7,858 nucleotides of DNA from NCBI GenBank assembly GCA_003485905.1, contig DNHK01000253.1:1-7858 (forward strand), written 5' to 3'. This DNA is from Gammaproteobacteria bacterium (lineage in GTDB: Bacteria > Pseudomonadota > Gammaproteobacteria > Arenicellales > Arenicellaceae). This document shows positions 1 to 6,351 of the stretch, in pieces (the stretch's first letter is position 1; the number at the start of each line of letters is the position of its first letter). The notes under the pieces are model-generated. The model saw only the letters and a list, made by a program, of their open reading frames with translations. It was not told the origin of the DNA and made no database searches. A program made the translations under genes and the position numbers.

Positions 1-1
1 C

Positions 2-226
2 GAGGTGCCACTTCGAGATGGTGAGCCGCAGTACGGTAATTTTGGGATATTGGTTCATGATGGATGGGCGTTTGCCAGCGATCCGTATGCCGGTACGATT
101 CAGATGTTCAATTTGGATACCTTGTTAAGTGATGAGCCGGAACGCGAGTTTATTTCAATCGATCACGACGCACCTGACGGTATGGCGTGGTCGCCGATCA
201 GAGTAGGTGTGATGAGCCGTGAGTAA
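2..226 (+). CDS. C-terminal fragment of a beta-propeller-like protein (partial)
   Basis: The reading frame is open from the left edge and ends at TAA 224-226. The GTG at 5-7 is in frame but is probably not the start, because the frame continues upstream of it. The visible 74 residues contain GNFGILVHDGWAFASD, then GTIQMFNLDTL, and end with DAPDGMAWSPIRVGV. The alternation of short beta-strands and turns, with 'G-I-L-V-x-D-G' and 'G-T-I-Q-M-F-N-L-D-T', resembles the blades of beta-propeller proteins of the YVTN/NHL/lactonase kind. That fold is inferred from pattern only. No catalytic residue can be assigned from this fragment. The next gene starts seven bases later on the same strand, so the two are probably co-transcribed. 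The enzymatic or binding role is unknown. Confidence 0.6.
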   Translation, partial: EVPLRDGEPQYGNFGILVHDGWAFASDPYAGTIQMFNLDTLLSDEPEREFISIDHDAPDGMAWSPIRVGVMSRE

Positions 227-233
227 GCTATAA

Positions 234-674
234 GTGATCAAGAAAGTCGGTTTTAGACGACTGTCTATTTACCTTATGATCCTATCAATCGGGGCTTGGA
301 GATTAAGCTTTGATGATCTGACGGCGCAGATGTCTGCGCCAAAAGTAAATGATGCGGAGCATTTTGTGACGATCTCGTTATGGAGGAATAACGACTGTAG
401 TGGTGAGCCGGTCGCATCCAATAGTTTTCCCGTAGATTACGGCAACGAGCGTTGTTATAGCTGGCCTGGGCGTTCAGGAGCAAATTCGGCGACAAACTTC
501 ATGTGCGCCGCCGATAGTTTTTCTTACACGCAGTGGACAACATTAACCTGCAGCGGCGGCATGAATCCACCCGGAACGGTTAAAACAAATTATTCAGATC
601 AATGTACGCAGGATGTGCCGCCGGCACTTTATGCGAAAGTTACCGACTTTAGCGGTTGCGAAAGTTCGCAATAG
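234..674 (+). CDS. small secreted six-cysteine protein, function unknown
   Basis: This 146-residue protein starts at GTG 234. An in-frame TAA at 231-233 lies directly before it, so no longer start is possible. No clear Shine-Dalgarno site is seen, and translation may be coupled to the gene ending at 226. Residues 1-32 have a basic start (MIKKVGFRR) followed by a hydrophobic stretch (about 11-22), which suggests a Sec signal peptide. The cleavage site is unclear, perhaps near the alanine at 31 or 35. The mature part is rich in Ser, Thr, Asn and aromatic residues and has six cysteines at 55, 74, 91, 106, 124 and 142. This even number would fit three disulfides in an exported protein. Motifs include NDCSGEP and LTCSGG. 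I do not recognise the family. An alternative is a shorter start at ATG 276 (residue 15), but that has no better ribosome site. The gene converges on the minus-strand operon. Confidence 0.7.
   Translation: MIKKVGFRRLSIYLMILSIGAWRLSFDDLTAQMSAPKVNDAEHFVTISLWRNNDCSGEPVASNSFPVDYGNERCYSWPGRSGANSATNFMCAADSFSYTQWTTLTCSGGMNPPGTVKTNYSDQCTQDVPPALYAKVTDFSGCESSQ
323..340. repeat. GC-rich inverted repeat inside the six-cysteine gene
   Basis: GGCGCAGA (323-330) and TCTGCGCC (333-340) are exact reverse complements separated by TG. As RNA this gives a stem of about 7-8 bp with a very tight loop, near codons 30-36 of the six-cysteine protein, where the signal peptide is expected to end. No T-run follows on either strand, so it is not an ordinary intrinsic terminator. 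It may be coincidental coding sequence, a translation-slowing hairpin or a protein-binding palindrome. Confidence 0.5.
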
Positions 675-687
675 ACCAGGCTCACAG

Positions 688-703
688 AGCTTATTAATAA
701 GCT
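688..703. terminator. perfect palindrome between convergent genes, possible weak bidirectional terminator
   Basis: AGCTTATTAATAAGCT is a perfect 16-bp palindrome. It lies in the 32-bp gap between the plus-strand stop at 674 and the minus-strand stop at 707. Its position between converging genes is where a shared terminator would be expected. The stem is AT-rich (about six pairs with a four-base loop) and no clear T-tract follows, so termination would be weak. A binding site or chance palindrome is equally possible. Confidence 0.3.
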
Positions 704-706
704 AAA

Positions 707-1798
707 TTAGAGCGTACATTCATAGCGCTTAATCTGTGTGCCGGGCGACCATGCCCAATGCCCGCTGAGAGTAACCGGTTCAGAATAATACATTGGGTCA
801 GTAACGCGGGCGGTCCAGTCTAGCCGCGTGTCGTTCTCGCTTAGGGTGAAGTGTTCAACCACCGTCGCCGCAGGGCTTTGGGGTGAACCAACATCATCAA
901 AGAACGGGTAATCGATTCCTGTGGTGGTGACGACTAAGGTATTGTCCTCCCAGCTGCCTACAGAATATCCCATATGTGGTGCAGTTAGTTCAGGCGGCGC
1001 TGGGCGCGGGGTCATATATATCGTTCGGACACCATCCCATTCTTCCAGACGCATGATGATTGTGTCGTCTTGATTGGTAAATTCAAATGGATATGGATTA
1101 TCCATAGCTACCGGTATGCCTGGTGGAATGCATTTTAGGGCGGGATCGTCTGTCAGAGGGTCCCACGAATCTTTGGCGGCCTGACCTTCAGGTGTCAACG
1201 GCCAGACGTACAATCCAGAACCTGTGACTGGTCTGGACACCGGCACCCAAACTCGAAATATTCCCTGCGCCGCTATCCGGGATTCTGCAATCAACTCATC
1301 TGCTATAGCTAGCTCATTTGCTCGTGGATCGTTAAAGTTGGGTAGCAAACGTGCTGCGAGGTTTGGGTTTAAAATAACCTCTTCGCCGTTGGCAAAATTA
1401 ATACTTACTGCGAACATTGTATCCAGGCCGTGCAGAGAGGCTGGACCAGAAACACGAAGTGTTTCTCCCACTTGTAGTGCGTCTTTGCCTACACCATTAC
1501 GTTGTAAGGTGTTTAGTGAACCCGCCTCCATATCCCAAATGGTTTCGCCCCCAAGTTCATCAGTCGCCTTCAATTTGAACCGTATGTGCGGGTTTCGCCA
1601 TACGACCGATACCACCTCACCTTCAACTTCTACCAGCTTGCTCATGTCGTAAAACGCGCCAAATGAATGATGCGCGTTTCCGATAGTGGGTAGGCACAAA
1701 GTGCACACAATTAAGTATTTGAGAACTGACAACCATTGTTTCGGCTGGGGTATTTCAGCCATCGGCACTACAGTTCTAATAATACTTTGGATATTCAT
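707..1798 (-). CDS. secreted DUF6152-type protein (paralogue A)
   Basis: This 363-residue exported protein is of unknown function. The N-terminal half carries the DUF6152-like signature: a signal peptide (hydrophobic about 24-39) ending at NA before HHSF (43-46), then a beta-rich segment with VEVEGEVVSVVWRNPHIRF (WRNPH at 67-71). A histidine at 123 follows. The C-terminal half has GYSVGSWEDNTLVVTTTG (277-294), a FDDVGSPQS turn, YYSEP (337-341) and a terminal YEC. Cys223 and Cys361 have counterparts in the paralogue at 6352-7383 and may form a disulfide. The start is uncertain. ATG 1798 lies 14 bases after the tannase stop and lacks a clear Shine-Dalgarno site, which suggests translational coupling. 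ATG 1762 (residue 13) would still leave a full signal peptide. It is the last gene of the minus-strand run. The family is known only as a domain of unknown function, so no reaction is claimed. Confidence 0.8.
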   Translation of the reverse strand: MNIQSIIRTVVPMAEIPQPKQWLSVLKYLIVCTLCLPTIGNAHHSFGAFYDMSKLVEVEGEVVSVVWRNPHIRFKLKATDELGGETIWDMEAGSLNTLQRNGVGKDALQVGETLRVSGPASLHGLDTMFAVSINFANGEEVILNPNLAARLLPNFNDPRANELAIADELIAESRIAAQGIFRVWVPVSRPVTGSGLYVWPLTPEGQAAKDSWDPLTDDPALKCIPPGIPVAMDNPYPFEFTNQDDTIIMRLEEWDGVRTIYMTPRPAPPELTAPHMGYSVGSWEDNTLVVTTTGIDYPFFDDVGSPQSPAATVVEHFTLSENDTRLDWTARVTDPMYYSEPVTLSGHWAWSPGTQIKRYECTL

Positions 1799-1812
1799 TT
1801 CACGGTTTGTGT

Positions 1813-3396
1813 TTATTCCGGAGGTGTTACGCAGTGGAAGCTCTCGGCATCATTTGAATCCAGATCTGCTGCTTTTAGTCTGGCTACTTGAGGGTAGGGG
1901 CACCAGGGGCGCGATATCCCACGTTGCTCGTGAGAAGCGAGGATGGAATCTGGTGCCGTGCCTTCAACAACCCATTTATCGATTGCTGTCAAAGCAGACT
2001 GGATATAGTTGTTAGGCCCGTCACCACCCTGACAATGGCCCATTCCAGGGGCCATAAATAGTCGCACATGATCTCGAAAATCATCTTTTCCTCGCTTGCG
2101 GGATACAGTGCTATCCATGGCTTCATATATCTCAATTGTGGGGTAGGGCGTTACATTAGTATCTGCCCAACCGTGATACATGATTGCTTTGCCTCCGCTT
2201 TGCACAAATGGAGTTACATCCGGGTTGTCCGCTCGACTAACGGTTGAGAAGTAGCTGGAATCAGCAGCCGCCACTTGTTCAGGATTATCTATACTGAACT
2301 CGTTGAGTAGATCCATGCCAGGATCTTGAAACCAGGCGCGACTCAGGTAATCACATCGACCAGTGCCGGCTTCATTTGTACAGTTCGAGTTTAGAAATGC
2401 CTGCCAACCACCACGTTGACCCCCAGATTCACCACCAGGGACCGCTCCAGGGTAAACCCTCTCACCTGTTTGCGTGACTGGTCCTTGATAAACGGTTTGT
2501 ACAAAATCGAGCTGAGTGTCAGTTAAGCAGGCAGCAGCTGCATTTGTTGATTCACAGCTAAGTTCGGCAGGATCGAAGTCGCATTGTCGAGGATCATCAA
2601 TGATTCGGTCTGCAAGACCATCTACTGCATCACAGTTGCTCAAAACAGCTTCTTTTATCGACGCCAGTTGCTCATCACTTAGTGTCTCTTCTTTTGTGTT
2701 GAGCGCATGGATTTGTTGCCCTAACCATAACTGAGACATATTCAATCGAGTCAGAGAGTAAACAGGCGCCCCGGCAACAATGCCATCGAAATCATTAGGA
2801 TAACTCTGCATGGCTCTTAGCCCTTGTCGTCCACCTGTCGAGCAACCGAAGTAATATGAATATTCTGGTGCTTGTGTGTAAAACTCATCGACAAACTGTT
2901 TGCCTACAACGGTGGTTAAATGGATTGCACGATGAGAGAAGTCATCCAGGGTTACATTGTTCGGAAGCATAGTGCCTGAGTCAGATTCCTTCATAACCCA
3001 ATTTTCTGCTGTGCCTCTGACGCTAGTATGCCCTGTATCGGTTTGGCCTGTTGCGTAGCCAAGCTGTAGTGCCGCTGTAATTCGATTTTCACCTTGGAAG
3101 GAGCCAGCGGTGCCACCGTTTCCAACAACTAAAAACTTGCCGTTCCAATTCGATTCGTCAGGCAAGCGAATTCGAAATTTGATCTGACTTTTTCCATCTT
3201 CAGCATTAGCGATGCTACCTTCTACCTGACAATATTCGCCTGTATCAGCGATTGCTTCGGCACCGCTAAGCGTTATCCCATATGGCGAGTCCGTAGCCAA
3301 TTGCTCAAAAATAGATAGCTCGCAATCGGCTGCGTAAGAACTCAATGGCGTGAGTAATAGCAGGGCGGTTTTTAAATACCGTTTATTTTTGATCAT
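1813..3396 (-). CDS. tannase/feruloyl esterase family secreted hydrolase
   Basis: This 527-residue alpha/beta hydrolase belongs to the tannase/feruloyl esterase family, which also includes MHETase and chlorogenate/ferulate esterases. An open frame runs up to GTG 3474 inside the transporter gene. I choose ATG 3396 because it begins a textbook signal peptide (MIKNKRYLKTALLLLTPLSSYA, cleaved near residue 22). No strong Shine-Dalgarno site is seen at either start. Numbered from 3396, the nucleophile motif GCSTGGRQG gives Cys185-Ser186. The acid is Asp412 in HGWADTNVTP. The base is His454-Cys455 in GMGHCQGG. This is the complete CS-D-HC set, in which the two cysteines join Ser and His by a disulfide. 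CDAVDGLADRIIDDP (about 255-269) matches the calcium-binding loop of the lid region. Both ends of the fold are present and the length is normal. It probably acts in the periplasm or outside the cell on an aryl-carboxylate ester. The substrate cannot be read from the sequence. It lies 55 bases after the CstA-like gene, so the two are likely co-expressed. Confidence 0.93.
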   Translation of the reverse strand: MIKNKRYLKTALLLLTPLSSYAADCELSIFEQLATDSPYGITLSGAEAIADTGEYCQVEGSIANAEDGKSQIKFRIRLPDESNWNGKFLVVGNGGTAGSFQGENRITAALQLGYATGQTDTGHTSVRGTAENWVMKESDSGTMLPNNVTLDDFSHRAIHLTTVVGKQFVDEFYTQAPEYSYYFGCSTGGRQGLRAMQSYPNDFDGIVAGAPVYSLTRLNMSQLWLGQQIHALNTKEETLSDEQLASIKEAVLSNCDAVDGLADRIIDDPRQCDFDPAELSCESTNAAAACLTDTQLDFVQTVYQGPVTQTGERVYPGAVPGGESGGQRGGWQAFLNSNCTNEAGTGRCDYLSRAWFQDPGMDLLNEFSIDNPEQVAAADSSYFSTVSRADNPDVTPFVQSGGKAIMYHGWADTNVTPYPTIEIYEAMDSTVSRKRGKDDFRDHVRLFMAPGMGHCQGGDGPNNYIQSALTAIDKWVVEGTAPDSILASHEQRGISRPWCPYPQVARLKAADLDSNDAESFHCVTPPE

Positions 3397-3451
3397 ATTT
3401 AATTGGTAGTTAGTCCGTGTAAGCTTATTGTCAGGGCAAACATTGTATTGC

Positions 3452-5140
3452 TCAGGAGCTCTGATTTTCGGCACGTTGTTTCGCGCGCTCCTTCGAGATT
3501 ACAGAGAGCGATTCCAGTACCACTAGTAACGAAGTTATCAAAACTACGGCGTTTATAGCCATCAGCAAATAATTACCCGCTCGCAGGAACTGCATAAAGA
3601 TGATTGTCGATGCGAGCGCCGACATACATAGTACAAAAACCATCGGAATCAAGGTAACCAAAGCTGGGCGTTTTTTCTTTATTAGCATGACCGACAGCAC
3701 TAATAAGGTCATACCAGCCAATATTTGATTAGTAGAGCCGAACAGCGGCCAGATAGTCATTCCGCCGTTACCTTCTGTGCCTCCAGCACCAAATGCCAGT
3801 ACAAGGCACGTACCAACCGCTATGCCGGTGGCAACAACACCGTTGGTGATCCACTTAATATTGTAGATTTCGCCCCACTCCTGAATTATATAGCGTTGCA
3901 ATCGAACTCCAGAATCCATCGTGGTACCGGCAAATAACGCCACCATAGTGGCGAGTAGCGTTGAGGCAAGTCCAGCTGATATTCCCCAGCCGTTTTCAAT
4001 GAGATTCGCGCCACCGGTAATAAAGGCACCGACAGAACCCGCCCCAAAATGAGAATAGGTTTCGTGCCAGGCCTCAGGGCTTGCCGCAAGAGCCACGCCG
4101 GTAACTGCAATAATCGTAATAAGAGCTAAGGAACCTTCACCTAAAGCTGCGAAATAACCAACAAATCTTGCATCGGGTTCCTTATCGAGTTGTTTTGAGG
4201 TGGTGCCAGACGCGACGATTCCATGGAACCCAGAAACTGCGCCACAGGCGATAGTGACAAACAGTAATGGCAGTAGTGACGGCGTGCCTTCTGCAAGTTG
4301 GTTGTTAAATGCTGGTGCAGTTATTTCTGGGCCAGAGATAAGCACCGCACCGTATAACAGCAACAAACCTACCGCCAGTTGCATACCATTAATAAAGTCC
4401 CGTGGTTGCAGCAACATCCAGACCGGCAGCATTGAAGCGATTGCCGCGTAAACAAACAGAATAACAATCCAGGTCGCGGGTATCCCTAAACCAGGCAAGC
4501 CCGATGGCAGGCTAAGTGGTATTTCGCTTCCCGCATAAATAGAAACATAAAGTACCGCAACACCGATAGCTGTTAACACACCAAGTTTCATCATATTGCG
4601 ATGCAATAGCTGACCTATTACTAAAGCCACCGCGATTGCCGACCAGGCTGGCAGTACCGCACTAGGCGTGCTTACAAAGGCATTGGCTATTACTACGCCA
4701 AATACAGAGTTCACCATTAACAAAACTAAAAAAACCACCACCATGTATAGCGCGCGGGTACGCGGCCCGATAACATTTTCTGACAATGCACCGATTGATT
4801 TGCCCTTATGGCGCACACTGGCCCAAAGCGCGCCCATATCGTGTACGCCGGCGAAAAATATGGATCCAAAAACAACCCAAAGAACTGCGGGTACCCAACC
4901 CCAGTAAACGGCAATCGCGGGGCCAACGATTGGTGCAGCGCCAGCCACAGAAGTGAAGTGATGCCCCCACAACACATATTTATTAGTGGGAACGTAATCA
5001 ACGCCATCTTCAAGCTCGTGGGCAGGTGTTTTAAAATCAGGATCAAACTTAAATATGTGGATAGCCACATACTTTGAATAAATAAACCAGCCGAAACACA
5101 GGCCAATGAGACCGAGAATTAGAATGGTGATTGCGCTCAT
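3452..5140 (-). CDS. CstA-family carbon starvation / peptide-pyruvate transporter (short form)
   Basis: This 562-residue inner-membrane protein has about 14-16 hydrophobic segments. Signature stretches of the CstA family are present: YVPTNKYVLWGHHFTSVAGA (49-68) with IVGPA following, FFAGVHDMGAL (95-105), ACGAVSGFHGIVASGTTSKQ (298-317), FAGTTMDSGVRLQRY (403-417) and WPLFGSTNQILAGM (464-477). Known members carry peptides or pyruvate (E. coli CstA and BtsT/YjiY). This protein is well shorter than those E. coli proteins of about 700 residues, as in the short forms found in many bacteria, and it ends in a basic cytoplasmic tail (KERAKQRAE). ATG 5140 has an excellent ribosome site, AAGGAG at 5153-5148 with seven bases of spacing. 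It stands between the cytochrome gene (60 bases upstream) and the tannase gene (55 bases downstream). An organic acid released by the esterase is a plausible but unproven cargo. Confidence 0.93.
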   Translation of the reverse strand: MSAITILILGLIGLCFGWFIYSKYVAIHIFKFDPDFKTPAHELEDGVDYVPTNKYVLWGHHFTSVAGAAPIVGPAIAVYWGWVPAVLWVVFGSIFFAGVHDMGALWASVRHKGKSIGALSENVIGPRTRALYMVVVFLVLLMVNSVFGVVIANAFVSTPSAVLPAWSAIAVALVIGQLLHRNMMKLGVLTAIGVAVLYVSIYAGSEIPLSLPSGLPGLGIPATWIVILFVYAAIASMLPVWMLLQPRDFINGMQLAVGLLLLYGAVLISGPEITAPAFNNQLAEGTPSLLPLLFVTIACGAVSGFHGIVASGTTSKQLDKEPDARFVGYFAALGEGSLALITIIAVTGVALAASPEAWHETYSHFGAGSVGAFITGGANLIENGWGISAGLASTLLATMVALFAGTTMDSGVRLQRYIIQEWGEIYNIKWITNGVVATGIAVGTCLVLAFGAGGTEGNGGMTIWPLFGSTNQILAGMTLLVLSVMLIKKKRPALVTLIPMVFVLCMSALASTIIFMQFLRAGNYLLMAINAVVLITSLLVVLESLSVISKERAKQRAENQSS

Positions 5141-5147
5141 GCTACAG

Positions 5148-5153
5148 CTCCTT
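5148..5153 (-). promoter_or_regulatory. ribosome binding site of the CstA-like gene
   Basis: AAGGAG on the minus strand lies seven bases before ATG 5140. It is one of the strongest Shine-Dalgarno sequences in the window and supports that start. Confidence 0.8.
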
Positions 5154-5200
5154 AAATTAAACGATTAAGATTGATTTAGTCCGGTTGATGCAGACCTTTG

Positions 5201-6268
5201 TTATGGCTGACGTGAGGCAACATACGCTGATATTGCAATAATATCGTCCATAGTGAGTCGGTTTACGGCCAGTTGCATCGTAGCTGCCATTGCGCCATTT
5301 CTATTACCTTTCTGCATATCGTGCAATTGACGGCCAATATAACTTGGTTGACGGCCAGCTATGGGCGGGCCTATCACAGTTCCACGTAAATCTTGCCCAT
5401 GACAGGTTAAACATTCGACGCTCACGTCTCCACCCGTGGTAACCAGCTCTTCACCACGCGCCAGACTGCCGACAGGGGCATAGGCAATCATCCCGGATCT
5501 TGGATTACGCAGGTAGTTAGTATCGTAGGTACTTTTAGGTAACTCGATTAGCCGCTGCCCAAGTGGCTCTGTTTCATCACCTTCGTTTTTAGTAAATAGA
5601 CCATTGCGTGAGGCAGAGAACTTTGGAACGGTATCGGACTCAACGACTTCAACCCAGGGTTTAAATGGTATCGAAGAGTAGTATTCAGCCGCCTGTCTGG
5701 CTTGCTCGGGAGTTAAGGCTCTTGCCATTGCCGCCATTTCAAAGCCATTTGCTTTGTGCGGGTCAGAAGTGACTCGTTTACCTGTGGCCAAATCATCAAG
5801 CTGTTGCAAAAAGTATTCTACCGACAAGCCAGCGACCGGTGCATTTTGCATCAAGCCTTGACCATTTGGTAAATGACAAATTGCACAGGCCCGTAAGCCA
5901 ATTTCCTCGTTGCCGTGTGCCACAATTTCAGGCATTGGCGGGTGATCCCCTGGAAACCAGTCAGCAGGGCTAAAAGTCGAGGTGATTACCGCTAACGTAA
6001 ATTCCAATTCGCTGCCTTCGACCTGCAACAATTTGTTGGTCGGGTCTTTGGGCATTCCTCCCGGTCGGTCACAATCTCTAGGCCTGCTGCCCAAACAGCT
6101 TTGTGACCAGTCTTCCGGTGGTTCTGGTGGCGTAATGTAGCCGTATGCCCAAAGCGGAAAATCAGCTTGATGTGACGGGGCGACTGATTCCTGTGCGTGT
6201 ACTTGTGTAAGTGCGCCAATTAATAGGCCAATCAAAACAGGTATCAATTTGCGATTGCGTTTGGTCAT
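5201..6268 (-). CDS. diheme c-type cytochrome, cytochrome c4-like, periplasmic
   Basis: This 355-residue electron-transfer protein has two class I cytochrome c domains. The frame is open up to TTG 6304, but ATG 6268 is preferred. It has GGAG seven bases upstream, and it begins a clean signal peptide (MTKRNRKLIPVLIGLLIGAL, cleaved after VHA, residue 25). Heme sites are CAICH at 128-132 and CLTCH at 286-290. Likely axial methionines are Met178 or Met181 in domain 1 (FEMAAMARALT) and Met331 (or Met327) in domain 2. Both domains end in the helix typical of cytochrome c4 (AAEYYSS and AISAYVAS). The first 110 mature residues are an additional Pro-rich region with a cysteine pair (Cys58, Cys66) and WAYGYITPPEPPEDW, similar in style to cytochromes that partner periplasmic dehydrogenases. 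The electron donor is not in the window. The gene sits 83 bases after the DUF6152-type gene and 60 before the transporter gene. Confidence 0.92.
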   Translation of the reverse strand: MTKRNRKLIPVLIGLLIGALTQVHAQESVAPSHQADFPLWAYGYITPPEPPEDWSQSCLGSRPRDCDRPGGMPKDPTNKLLQVEGSELEFTLAVITSTFSPADWFPGDHPPMPEIVAHGNEEIGLRACAICHLPNGQGLMQNAPVAGLSVEYFLQQLDDLATGKRVTSDPHKANGFEMAAMARALTPEQARQAAEYYSSIPFKPWVEVVESDTVPKFSASRNGLFTKNEGDETEPLGQRLIELPKSTYDTNYLRNPRSGMIAYAPVGSLARGEELVTTGGDVSVECLTCHGQDLRGTVIGPPIAGRQPSYIGRQLHDMQKGNRNGAMAATMQLAVNRLTMDDIIAISAYVASRQP

Positions 6269-6275
6269 TATGAAT

Positions 6276-6279
6276 CTCC
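6276..6279 (-). promoter_or_regulatory. ribosome binding site that decides the cytochrome start
   Basis: GGAG on the minus strand sits seven bases before ATG 6268. No comparable site precedes the in-frame TTG 6304 or ATG 6301, and these two lie within a hairpin. This favours 6268 as the true start. Confidence 0.7.
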
Positions 6280-6291
6280 GTACTAGCTTTT

Positions 6292-6317
6292 TGCGGCCCA
6301 TCAATAGACAGGCCGCA
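6292..6317 (-). repeat. intercistronic hairpin before the cytochrome gene
   Basis: On the minus strand TGCGGCC (6317-6311) and GGCCGCA (6298-6292) form a perfect 7-bp GC-rich stem with a 12-base loop, followed by AAAA rather than a T-tract. It lies in the 83-base gap after the DUF6152-type gene and ends 12 bases before the cytochrome's GGAG. An intrinsic terminator is unlikely for lack of Ts. An mRNA stability or processing element that tunes cytochrome expression is possible. Confidence 0.5.
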
Positions 6318-6351
6318 TTCAGCAGGGGTATTAGTACTTAATTACGTCAAA

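Noticed and set aside
1686..2015. Plus-strand open frame across the junction of the tannase and DUF6152-type genes
   Set aside because: It is antisense to two well-supported coding genes and shows no recognisable motif, so it is a shadow frame.
3397..3474. N-terminal extension of the tannase-family protein from GTG 3474, overlapping the CstA-like gene
   Set aside because: The 26 additional residues are polar and would bury the clear signal peptide that starts at ATG 3396. The shorter start leaves a normal 55-base gap.
4726..5106. Minus-strand open frame of 126 codons inside the CstA-like gene
   Set aside because: It lies in another frame of a gene with unmistakable CstA motifs, and the repetitive Trp/Cys-rich text is typical of a shadow of a membrane protein.
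5154..5200. Possible terminator or promoter in the AT-rich gap between the cytochrome and CstA-like genes
   Set aside because: Only five-base imperfect repeats (TAAAT/ATTTA) are present, with no stable stem and no convincing -35/-10 pair.
6269..6304. Longer cytochrome start at TTG 6304 or ATG 6301
   Set aside because: It falls in a hairpin and lacks a ribosome site, whereas ATG 6268 has GGAG at proper spacing and begins a standard signal peptide.
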